NCBI GenBank assembly: GCA_023434465.1
Contig: JAEYSQ010000052.1
Coordinates: 1 to 13,526, forward strand
Source of the DNA: Actinomycetes bacterium
GTDB lineage: Bacteria; Actinomycetota; Thermoleophilia; Solirubrobacterales; 70-9
Length of the DNA: 13,526 nucleotides
Reading direction: 5' to 3'
The number at the start of each line of letters is the position of its first letter. The stretch's first letter is position 1. The notes below the pieces were generated by a model. That model was not told the DNA's origin, ran no database searches, and worked only from the letters and a program-made list of their open reading frames with translations. Below, piece after piece: positions 5,969 through 12,185 of this stretch. The position numbers and the translations under genes were made by a program.

Positions 5969-6349
5969 TCAGCCGGCCAGGGCGAATGTGTTGCCGTCGG
6001 GGTCGGTGAACCAGGCGACCCGCTCGTCACCCATGTCGAGTACGCCGCTTTCGTCCTGATCGAAACCTTCGTACTTTTCGAAAGCCACGCCTCGATCCCG
6101 GAGAGTCTTCATTTCCGCTCCGAGGTCCTGGACTTCCCAGCAGGCGACCGTGGCGGATCCGGTCCCCGCGTTGGTCGGCGAGCAATAGACCATCAGCCCG
6201 GTCCCTTCGCCACAGCGGTAGACGACCTCATCGCCACTCGCCCCGGAGTCAACCGGGGAAAGACCAAGCGAGCCCTCGTAGAACTCCCGGGCCCGGTCGA
6301 GGTCCGCGACCGCCGCGACCGCTGCGATTCTGCATTCGTTCAGGCTCAT
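5969..6349 (-). CDS. VOC-fold (glyoxalase/bleomycin-resistance superfamily) protein
   Basis: 126 residues, the length of a single two-module VOC protein. The N-terminal module contains the typical VADLDRAREFYEGSLGL (14-30). The C-terminal module ends with WFTDPDGNTFALAG (113-126), a very common VOC ending. The superfamily includes metal enzymes and ligand-binding proteins. The usual His/Glu metal ligands are not clearly placed: the position after the first strand is Ala/Val instead of His. A binding or resistance role is therefore as likely as catalysis. The ATG at 6349 is fixed by a strong ribosome site (AGGAGA) six bases upstream; the in-frame extension to 6472 is not needed and would overlap the divergent gene. 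It is followed by a hairpin. Confidence 0.9.
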   Translation of the reverse strand: MSLNECRIAAVAAVADLDRAREFYEGSLGLSPVDSGASGDEVVYRCGEGTGLMVYCSPTNAGTGSATVACWEVQDLGAEMKTLRDRGVAFEKYEGFDQDESGVLDMGDERVAWFTDPDGNTFALAG

Positions 6350-6354
6350 CGTTA

Positions 6355-6362
6355 TCTCCTTT
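6355..6362 (-). promoter_or_regulatory. Strong ribosome binding site fixing the VOC gene start
   Basis: AAAGGAGA on the minus strand sits five bases before the ATG at 6349. It is the best Shine-Dalgarno in the window and settles the start against the longer in-frame alternative at 6472. Confidence 0.85.
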
Positions 6363-6452
6363 GACTGGTGATTTGCCCGTGATTTCAGACTAGCCGCGAC
6401 GCTTTCATCCGGCCAGCTTTTCTCCCGTCGCAAGGCGAGGAAGGCCACTGGG

Positions 6453-6458
6453 TAGATT
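6453..6458 (+). promoter_or_regulatory. Candidate -10 (TAGATT) for leaderless M29-like gene
   Basis: TAGATT is followed by six C residues and then the ATG at 6465, placing the expected transcription start on the start codon. There is no Shine-Dalgarno before this ATG, which supports leaderless expression. No recognisable -35 is seen. Confidence 0.45.
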
Positions 6459-6464
6459 CCCCCC

Positions 6465-7412
6465 ATGAGCAATGAACTCGATCGGGCGGTTCAGACCGTG
6501 GTCAGGGACTGCCTCGGGGTGAAGGCCGGCGAGCAGGTTCTGGTCGTCTGCAACCCGGCCACACGTGAGCTCGGGGACGCCCTCAGGACCGAGGCCGAGA
6601 CTGCCGGGGCCGAGGCGGTACTCGCGGTCATGACCGAACGGGAATCGCATGCGGGCGAACCACCGGCCACGATTGCCGAAGCGATGATCGCCGCCGACGT
6701 GCTGCTCGCTCCGACCGTCCAGTCGCTCTCCCACACCGGCTCGCGAAAACGGGCGACCGAGTCCGGCACCCGGACCGCCACCCTGCCCGGAGCCACGGTC
6801 GAAATGCTGGCCCGGGTGATGAGCGATGACATGGGAAACCTCCGGCGCCGCGGGGGACGGGTCGCCGAACTGCTTGACCGGGGAACCGAAGCCAGGATCA
6901 CCTGCGATCACGGCAGCGACCTTCGGCTCGGACTCGAAGGCCGCAAGGCGATTCCTGACGCCGGTGAGCTGACCGCCACCGGCGCCTTCGGCAACCTGCC
7001 CTGCGGAGAAGGATTCATCAGCCCGGCCACGGCCGAAGGCACCCTGATCGTTGACGGATCGATCGCCGGGGTCGGCCTGGTTTCCGAGCCGGTCAGGTTG
7101 ACCGTCGAGGACGGCCACCTGGTCGGCGCGACCGGGAAGGAAGGCGAGAAGCTTATGGAACTCCTGACCGTCCACGGGCCGGACGGGACGAACGTGGCCG
7201 AGCTCGGCATCGGCACCAACGAAAAAGCGATCCTGACCGGCAACATCCTCGAGGACGAAAAGATCCTCGGGACCGCCCACGTGGCATTCGGCGCGTCGGC
7301 GGCAATCGGCGGCGAGGTGCAGGTGCCGGTCCACCTCGACGTGGTGTCGATGCGCCCGGAGGTGACGATCGACGATACGCCGGTGGTGCTTGAGGGCCGG
7401 CTGCTCGTCTGA
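6465..7412 (+). CDS. M29/NicX-like metallohydrolase, annotated in homologues as aminopeptidase
   Basis: 315 residues. The C-terminal half carries the metal-site pattern of the aminopeptidase T (M29) superfamily: Glu182 in FGNLPCGEGFISP, Glu246 in AELGIGTNEKA, Glu265 with His272 in EDEKILGTAHVAFG, and His290/Asp292 in VPVHLDVV. Family enzymes are two-metal leucyl-type aminopeptidases. The shorter branch of about 320 residues also contains NicX-type 2,5-dihydroxypyridine dioxygenase relatives that reuse the same ligands, so the substrate is uncertain. The N-terminal half (about 1-150) is an alpha/beta domain without a signal peptide. The gene is followed after 15 bases by a formimidoyltransferase homologue, suggesting co-transcription. 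The ATG has no ribosome site and a TAGATT -10 just upstream. Confidence 0.85.
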   Translation: MSNELDRAVQTVVRDCLGVKAGEQVLVVCNPATRELGDALRTEAETAGAEAVLAVMTERESHAGEPPATIAEAMIAADVLLAPTVQSLSHTGSRKRATESGTRTATLPGATVEMLARVMSDDMGNLRRRGGRVAELLDRGTEARITCDHGSDLRLGLEGRKAIPDAGELTATGAFGNLPCGEGFISPATAEGTLIVDGSIAGVGLVSEPVRLTVEDGHLVGATGKEGEKLMELLTVHGPDGTNVAELGIGTNEKAILTGNILEDEKILGTAHVAFGASAAIGGEVQVPVHLDVVSMRPEVTIDDTPVVLEGRLLV

Positions 7413-7427
7413 CGGGCCCCAGCTCGC

Positions 7428-8318
7428 ATGAGTCTGCTCGCCGTTCCGAACGTTTCCGAGGGTCGCGACTTCGCCCGGCTCGACCGGCTCGAGGCAGCCC
7501 TCGGCGCCGAAGTCACGCTGCTCGACCGTCACACCGACCTCGACCATCACCGCGCGGTGTTCACCCTTGCCGGGCCGGCCGAAACCCTGGCCGGGGCGCT
7601 TCGCGGACTGGCCGGAACCGCGGTGACCGAGATCGACATGACCGCCTGGGAGGGTCTTCACCCGGCGATCGGGGCGCTCGACGTCTGCCCGGTGGTGTGG
7701 TTGAGCGAGGGCCGGCGCGAGACCGCGGCCGAGGTCGCGACCGAAGTGGCCGAGGCGATCGGAAGAATGGGAGTACCGGTCTTCCTTTACGGCGATCTGG
7801 CCAGCGACACCGGCCGGCGTGAGCGGGCTTACTTCCGGGCGGGCGGGCTGGACTCGCTCTGGCAGCGGATGACTTCCGGCTCGCTCACGCCCGATTTCGG
7901 GCCGGCCCAGCCTCATCCCACGGCCGGAGCGACCCTGGTCACCGCCCGCGCACCGCTGGCCGCGTTCAACCTCGAACTGGCCACCGATGACCTCGGCGTG
8001 GCCCGTGAAATCGCCGCCACCATCCGGGAAAGTCCGGAGGACGGGATCCCGGGAGTGAGGGCCCTCGGTCTTGCGCTTTCGACCGGCCGGGTTCAGATCT
8101 CGACCAACGTGCACGATCCGATCGAGACTCCATTGGTCGAGATCGTGGAGGCGGTACAGGAGCAGGCGACACTGAGGGGAATCGGCGTTCTCGAGGCCGA
8201 GCTGATCGGCCTGATCCCGGAGGCGGCCCTGGAGGATTATCCGGAGGACGTGCCGATACGCGATTTCGACCCCGCCTTCCACATCATCGAGCGTCGTCTG
8301 AAGCAGTCCAACCGGTAA
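7428..8318 (+). CDS. Glutamate formimidoyltransferase homologue (stand-alone)
   Basis: 296 residues matching both subdomains of the transferase part of formiminotransferase-cyclodeaminase, which moves a formimino group from formiminoglutamate to tetrahydrofolate in histidine breakdown. Family blocks are VPNVSEGR (6-13), DLDHHRAVFTLAG (37-49), GLHPAIGALDVCPVV (76-90, with the catalytic His at 78), VFLYG (118-122), TPDFGP (154-159), AFNLELATDD (179-188) and ELIGLIPEAAL (258-268). The cyclodeaminase domain is absent. Two near-invariant positions differ: the Arg after His-Pro is Ala80, and the usual VGAR reads VTAR (171-174). No hut genes are visible, so the substrate may have changed. The start is 15 bases after the M29-like gene, with no clear ribosome site. 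Confidence 0.9.
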   Translation: MSLLAVPNVSEGRDFARLDRLEAALGAEVTLLDRHTDLDHHRAVFTLAGPAETLAGALRGLAGTAVTEIDMTAWEGLHPAIGALDVCPVVWLSEGRRETAAEVATEVAEAIGRMGVPVFLYGDLASDTGRRERAYFRAGGLDSLWQRMTSGSLTPDFGPAQPHPTAGATLVTARAPLAAFNLELATDDLGVAREIAATIRESPEDGIPGVRALGLALSTGRVQISTNVHDPIETPLVEIVEAVQEQATLRGIGVLEAELIGLIPEAALEDYPEDVPIRDFDPAFHIIERRLKQSNR

Positions 8319-8321
8319 GTT
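8316..8321 (+). promoter_or_regulatory. Candidate -10 (TAAGTT) overlapping the formimidoyltransferase stop codon
   Basis: TAAGTT includes the TAA stop of the upstream gene and lies seven bases before the GTG at 8329, which lacks a ribosome site. This is consistent with a leaderless start for the small membrane protein, though no -35 is evident. Confidence 0.3.
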
Positions 8322-8328
8322 TGGGCGC

Positions 8329-8697
8329 GTGGCACAGACCAAGAAGAAGCGCACCAGGAAGAAGCGCGGCACCCAGGCCGGCAAAGTCGACAGCTCAAAG
8401 CGATCGAGGCCCCGTACCCGGGCTGAGGCGCGGAATCAGGCCAAATCCGGGGGCCGCAACAGATCGATGCAAAAGGGCGACAATCCACCGACCTGGAAAG
8501 GCGCTTCGGTTCGGGGTCTGATCGCCGCCGGGGTCTTCGTGATCCTGCTGATCCTGATCTTCGGACGGCCCCTGGGGTCGTCGCTGATCATCGGCCTGCT
8601 GATGCTCGTCTTCTACATTCCGGCCGGCTACTACATGGACCTGACTCTCTGGCGGCGTCGCGAACGCCAGCGAATCCGCGCCCGGAGCAAGAGCTGA
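8329..8697 (+). CDS. Small membrane protein with Lys/Arg-rich N-terminal tail
   Basis: 122 residues from a GTG. The first 60 residues are extremely basic and disordered-looking (KKKRTRKKRGTQ at 5-16, then SKRSRPRTRAEARNQ). Two hydrophobic segments follow at about 62-78 and 83-103, and the tail is again basic (LWRRRERQRIRARSKS). Both termini should face the cytoplasm under the positive-inside rule, and the tails could bind nucleic acid, ribosomes or acidic lipids. I recognise no named family; small proteins of this build occur in actinobacteria. It ends two bases before the MBL hydrolase start, so it is probably co-transcribed with MBL-hisS. Confidence 0.82.
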   Translation: MAQTKKKRTRKKRGTQAGKVDSSKRSRPRTRAEARNQAKSGGRNRSMQKGDNPPTWKGASVRGLIAAGVFVILLILIFGRPLGSSLIIGLLMLVFYIPAGYYMDLTLWRRRERQRIRARSKS

Positions 8698-8699
8698 GC

Positions 8700-9347
8700 G
8701 TGTCCGAGCTCGAGGTAATCGGAACCACGGTAGGGCCGGTCGCCGAGAACTCGTACCTGATCTTCAAGGAGGAAACCGGCAAGGCGCTGCTGGTCGACCC
8801 TGGTGACGAGGCCGACCGCCTGATGGCACCGCTGGCCGAACGTGACCTCGAGCTGGAAGCGATCCTGCTCACCCACTGTCACTTCGATCACATCGGTGCC
8901 GTGGCCCCGATCGCGAAAGCGACCGGTGCGCCGGTCTACTGCCCGCTGCTCGAGGTTCCGATCCTGGCTGACGTGATGGCCTACGTGCCCTGGCCGGGAA
9001 TCGGACCTTTCGAAAGCTACGACGCCGACCACACCGTGGAGGGGGGAGAGCACCTCGCTCTGGCCGGGCTTGAGATCGACGTGCTTTTCACCCCCGGGCA
9101 TAGCCCCGGCCACGTCACCTACTCGATCCCGGAGGCACAGCTGCTGCTTTCCGGCGACGTGCTGTTCCAGGGTTCGGTCGGCCGGGTCGACCTGCCCGGC
9201 GGCGACTGGGACACCCTGCTCGAGTCGATTCGCATGCTGGTCACGAGCTTTCCCGAGGAAACCCGTGTCCTGCCCGGCCACATGGGAGTGACCACGCTCG
9301 GAGCGGAGCTGGCGAGCAACCCCTTCCTGACCGAGATCCCGAGGTAA
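8700..9347 (+). CDS. MBL-fold metallo-hydrolase (YcbL/glyoxalase II-like)
   Basis: 215 residues of the metallo-beta-lactamase fold. The two-metal site is complete: THCHFDH (His59, His61, Asp63, His64), His134 in TPGHSPGH, Asp153 in SGDVLF, and His194 in LPGHMG. The late signature GRVDLPGGD (161-169) and NPF (207-209) match the YcbL-type hydroxyacylglutathione-hydrolase-like branch. The extra C-terminal domain of true glyoxalase II is missing, so thioester hydrolysis is possible but not assured. It starts with GTG two bases after the basic membrane protein and ends seven bases before hisS. An MBL gene directly before hisS is a recurrent arrangement in actinobacteria. Confidence 0.92.
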   Translation: MSELEVIGTTVGPVAENSYLIFKEETGKALLVDPGDEADRLMAPLAERDLELEAILLTHCHFDHIGAVAPIAKATGAPVYCPLLEVPILADVMAYVPWPGIGPFESYDADHTVEGGEHLALAGLEIDVLFTPGHSPGHVTYSIPEAQLLLSGDVLFQGSVGRVDLPGGDWDTLLESIRMLVTSFPEETRVLPGHMGVTTLGAELASNPFLTEIPR

Positions 9348-9354
9348 AGGACCG

Positions 9355-10590
9355 GTGGCCGAAAAGTTCAAGGCGCCGCGCGGCACCTTCGACGTGCTGC
9401 CCGACCAGGCAGCACAGCGCGAAAGGTTGCTTCAGGCGGCCCGGGAGATCTTCGGACTGGCCGGCTACCGGCTGATCGTCACCCCGGCATTCGAGGACAC
9501 AGCTCTCTTCGAGCGGGGGGTCGGCAAGTCGACCGACATCGTCCGCAAGGAGATGTTCACCTTCGAGGACAAGGGAGAACGTTCGCTGACCCTGCGGCCG
9601 GAAGGCACCGCCTCGATCTGCCGGGCCTACGTCGAGCACGGCATGCACAAGCTGCCCCAGCCGGTCAAGCTCTGTTACTCCGGCCCGTTCTTCCGGCATG
9701 AGCGTCCCCAGGCCGGCCGCTACCGGCAGTTCAACCAGATCGGCGCCGAGGCGATCGGATCGGATTCGCCGCTGGCCGACGTCGAGGTGATCTCCCTGAT
9801 CAGCGACCTGATCGAGGAGCTCGGCGTGCCCGGAGTCGAGCTGAAGCTCGGCAGCCTCGGTTCGCTCGACGCCCGGGCGACCTATCTCGAGGAACTGAAA
9901 TCTCACCTGCGCTCGAGGGACAGCGAGCTCTCAGAGGACGTGCGGGACCGGATCGAGATCAACCCCCTCCGAGCCTTCGACTCCGACCACGAAGGTACCC
10001 GGTCGGTAATGGCCGACGCACCGGTCCTGCTCGATTTCCTCTCCGAAGCGGACGCCGAACACTTCGAGCAGGTCAAGTCGCTGCTCGGCGCGGCCTCGGT
10101 CGAGTTCACGATCGACCCGACTCTGGTCCGCGGTCTCGACTACTACACGCGGACCATTTTCTCCTTCGTCTGCGACCGGCTCGGTGCCCAGTCCGAGATC
10201 GGCGGCGGGGGGCGCTACGACGGTCTGATCGAACAGCTCGGCGGGCCGGCGACCCCGGCGGTTGGCTGGGCTGCCGGCATCGAACGGATCCTGCTCGCGC
10301 TCGACGAGGAAGTCACCTCCGCCGGCATGGATCTCTTCGTAGTGGTCCCCGATCCGGACCTGACCACCAAGGCGGTCGCGCTGGTCTCCGAACTGCGTCA
10401 CCTGGGACTGGCGGTCGAGATGGACCTGGCCGGCCGGAGCGTCAAGGGCCAGTTCAAACAGGCCGACCGGGTCGGTGCCGCGCACACCCTGATCCTCGAG
10501 CCGGGGGCCACCGCGTCGCTCAAGAACATGGAAACCGGCGACCAGCAGACGGTCGACCCGAAGGACGTCGCCAACCTGATTCGCCCTTGA
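9355..10590 (+). CDS. hisS: Histidyl-tRNA synthetase
   Basis: 411 residues, a normal bacterial length. This class II synthetase charges tRNA-His in the cytoplasm. It begins with RGTFDVLPDQ (9-18). Motif 2 is YSGPFFRHERPQAGRYRQF (108-126). The histidine-binding blocks are VRGLDYYTRTIF (258-269) and GGGGRYDGLIEQLGG (283-297), leading to motif 3 with VGWAAGIERI (303-312). The last 90 residues form the anticodon-binding domain (DLFVVVPD...VEMDLAGRSVKGQFKQADRVGA). The GTG at 9355 follows the MBL stop by seven bases with AAAGGA just upstream. The -35 of the next gene overlaps its stop codon. Confidence 0.97.
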   Translation: MAEKFKAPRGTFDVLPDQAAQRERLLQAAREIFGLAGYRLIVTPAFEDTALFERGVGKSTDIVRKEMFTFEDKGERSLTLRPEGTASICRAYVEHGMHKLPQPVKLCYSGPFFRHERPQAGRYRQFNQIGAEAIGSDSPLADVEVISLISDLIEELGVPGVELKLGSLGSLDARATYLEELKSHLRSRDSELSEDVRDRIEINPLRAFDSDHEGTRSVMADAPVLLDFLSEADAEHFEQVKSLLGAASVEFTIDPTLVRGLDYYTRTIFSFVCDRLGAQSEIGGGGRYDGLIEQLGGPATPAVGWAAGIERILLALDEEVTSAGMDLFVVVPDPDLTTKAVALVSELRHLGLAVEMDLAGRSVKGQFKQADRVGAAHTLILEPGATASLKNMETGDQQTVDPKDVANLIRP

Positions 10591-10615
10591 CCGGGCCCCG
10601 CGGCCCGCATACGAT
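10587..10615 (+). promoter_or_regulatory. Strong sigma-70-like promoter of the CSLREA gene, overlapping the hisS stop
   Basis: TTGACC (10587-10592) and TACGAT (10610-10615) are separated by exactly 17 bases, the best promoter in the window. The -35 contains the TGA stop of hisS. Transcription should start near 10622, leaving a leader of about 44 bases. The -10 context CGCATACGAT is identical to that at 1097-1106. Confidence 0.75.
10592..10607 (+). terminator. Short GC-only hairpin after hisS, inside the promoter spacer
   Basis: CGGGCC and GGCCCG flank a four-base loop (CCGC) starting two bases after the hisS stop. It has no T run. It could weakly terminate hisS transcripts, and it fills the spacer between the -35 and -10 of the next promoter, so it may simply reflect GC-rich sequence. 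Confidence 0.35.
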
Positions 10616-10617
10616 TC

Positions 10618-10638
10618 CCCCAGTGGGCCAATCTGGGG
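10618..10638 (+). promoter_or_regulatory. Hairpin at the very 5' end of the CSLREA leader
   Basis: CCCCAG (10618-10623) and CTGGGG (10633-10638) are exact complements around nine bases, placed at the predicted transcript start. A 5' end hairpin of this kind can stabilise mRNA. A good ribosome site (GGAGG, 10654-10658) follows outside the hairpin, seven bases before ATG 10666. Confidence 0.45.
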
Positions 10639-10665
10639 CGGCCCGTTCAAACTGGAGGTTTCGGG

Positions 10666-12102
10666 ATGAGGGCGTTTCTGGCAGGGGCTTTTGCGGTGGC
10701 GGCAATGATGGTCGCTCCGGGCGTCGCCGGTGCGGCGACGATCAGCGTCAACACGACCGCGGACGAGTACTCGAGCGGGCCGGACTGCTCGCTGCGGGAA
10801 GCCATCACGGCGGCTCAGACCAACGCTGCCTTCGGCGGCTGCAGCGCCGGTTCCGGCACTGACTCGATCCTTCTCCCCGGTGGCGACTATGTGATCACCC
10901 GGGCCGGCGCCGACGAGGACGCCAACGTAACCGGCGACTTCGACGTGACCGGTGCAAACAATCTGGAGATCCGGCCGTCCGCGCCGACCGACCGGGTTAC
11001 GATCGACGGCAACTCGCTGGATCGCGTCTTCGACAAGGGTGGCGTCGGGACTCTCTCGATCAAAGCGGTTCGGGTCCTCGGCGGCAAGCTCACCCTGATC
11101 GAGGATGGTGGCGGGATCCGGGTCCTGACCGGTCTGGCAGAACTTGAGAACGTCACGATCGACGGCAACGAAACCGCATACCAGGGCGGCGGGGTCGCTG
11201 TATACGACGCATTTTCGATGATCAACAGCACGGTCTCCGGCAACAAGGCGGGAGGTCACGGCGGTGGCCTTTACGGCGCCGGCGGCTCGACCATGAGCGC
11301 CCGTTCCTCGACCATCGTCAGCAACCAGGCCGATTCCGACGGGGACACGAACGGTTACGGCGGCGGGTTCGCCGAATCCGGGGCGACCAGCGTCAACTTC
11401 GTGAACGTCTTGAACGGGGGCAACTCGGCCGCCACTCCACCCGCTCCGGCCAAGGCAAACGACTGTTACAGCGGGCCCTTCTTCTTCCCGCGCTACACGC
11501 TGCAGACCCAGACGATCGGCCCGAACTTCTGCCTGGTCGGCTTCAACCCGGGCAACAACGTCGTGACCGAGGACGCGATGTACGGGCCGCTCGGCTACCA
11601 CGGCGGGCAGACTCCGACCCACAACCTGCTCGAAGGCTCCCCGGCGATCGGAGCCGGTGGCACCGCTCCCCCCGACGAGTGCCCGGGTATCGACCAGAAC
11701 GGGATCGGCCGTCTCGCCGGCAGCTGCGACATCGGGTCGACGACCTACATCCCTGTGCCGAAGGTCGCCAAGCTGAAAATCACCAAGGTGCTGCCGAAGA
11801 AGAAGGTGATCAGGCGAAAGAAGGCGAAACCGATCACGGTCGTAGTCCGGAACACCGGGACCGCCGCCGCAACCGGGGCCAGGGTTTGCCTGAAGCTGAA
11901 CAAGGCGGCACGAAAGGGTCTGAAGATCAAGGGCAAAGCCTGCAAGAAGCCGGGCGGTATCGCGGTCGGGGCGGTCAAACGGGTGAAGATCAGGCTCGCC
12001 GCCAAACCGAAGGCGAAAAAGAAGGCCTACCCCGTGGTGGTCACCGCCAAGGCTGCCAACCTCAAACTGCTCAAGCGCAAGTTCAAGGTTCGCGTCAAGT
12101 AG
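10666..12102 (+). CDS. Secreted CSLREA-motif beta-helix protein with Lys-rich C-terminal domain
   Basis: 478 residues. The signal peptide is about 1-23 (hydrophobic LAGAFAVAAMMVAPGV, cleavage likely after AGA). The mature start carries the CSLREA motif (CSLREAITAAQTNAA, 41-55), an N-terminal marker of secreted beta-helix proteins. Residues about 95-250 contain right-handed beta-helix-like repeats such as VTIDGNSLDRVF, NVTIDGNETAYQGGG, STVSGNKAGGHGGG and STIVSNQADSDG. A block typical of the end of these domains follows (SPAIGAGG...CPGIDQNGIGRLAGSCDIGS, 325-358). A CARDB-like domain at about 364-478 is extremely Lys/Arg-rich and includes TVVVRNTGTAAATGARVCL. There is no LPXTG or membrane anchor, so the basic tail may hold it to the envelope electrostatically. 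Function unknown; adhesion or polysaccharide binding is possible. It has its own promoter and separates hisS from aspS. Confidence 0.9.
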   Translation: MRAFLAGAFAVAAMMVAPGVAGAATISVNTTADEYSSGPDCSLREAITAAQTNAAFGGCSAGSGTDSILLPGGDYVITRAGADEDANVTGDFDVTGANNLEIRPSAPTDRVTIDGNSLDRVFDKGGVGTLSIKAVRVLGGKLTLIEDGGGIRVLTGLAELENVTIDGNETAYQGGGVAVYDAFSMINSTVSGNKAGGHGGGLYGAGGSTMSARSSTIVSNQADSDGDTNGYGGGFAESGATSVNFVNVLNGGNSAATPPAPAKANDCYSGPFFFPRYTLQTQTIGPNFCLVGFNPGNNVVTEDAMYGPLGYHGGQTPTHNLLEGSPAIGAGGTAPPDECPGIDQNGIGRLAGSCDIGSTTYIPVPKVAKLKITKVLPKKKVIRRKKAKPITVVVRNTGTAAATGARVCLKLNKAARKGLKIKGKACKKPGGIAVGAVKRVKIRLAAKPKAKKKAYPVVVTAKAANLKLLKRKFKVRVK

Positions 12103-12116
12103 CGGAGTCGCGGTTT

Positions 12117-12150
12117 CCGGTCCGGACCGGCGGCGGACGGCCCGGACCGG
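12117..12150 (+). terminator. Palindromic GC-rich repeats after the CSLREA gene
   Basis: CCGGTCCGGACCGG (12117-12130) is a perfect 14-base palindrome. Its left part, CCGGTCCGG (12117-12125), is also exactly complementary to CCGGACCGG at 12142-12150, so two alternative hairpins are possible. It starts 15 bases past the stop codon and lacks a T run. It could terminate or stabilise the upstream transcript before aspS. Confidence 0.45.
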
Positions 12151-12185
12151 ATGCTCCTGCCGATTCCTGAAAGACTGGCGCCTCG

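Noticed and set aside
5222..6364. 380-codon open frame on the plus strand
   Set aside because: It is antisense to the ABC ATPase, the unknown membrane protein and the VOC gene, all better supported.
6350..6472. 41-residue N-terminal extension of the VOC protein
   Set aside because: A strong Shine-Dalgarno fixes the start at 6349, and the extension would overlap the divergent gene's start.
6405..8384. 659-codon open frame on the minus strand
   Set aside because: It is antisense to two well-supported plus-strand genes (M29-like and formimidoyltransferase). Its product is low-complexity Gly/Arg/Asp/His-rich and matches no family; long shadow frames are expected at this GC content.
10623..10700. 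GTG at 10623 near the predicted transcription start as a leaderless small gene
   Set aside because: It is out of frame with the CSLREA gene and continues only as a shadow frame. The proper GGAGG-ATG start at 10666 explains the region.
12103..12185. T-box or other riboswitch before aspS
   Set aside because: The gap is only 83 bases. No T-box sequence, specifier stem or T-rich terminator is visible.
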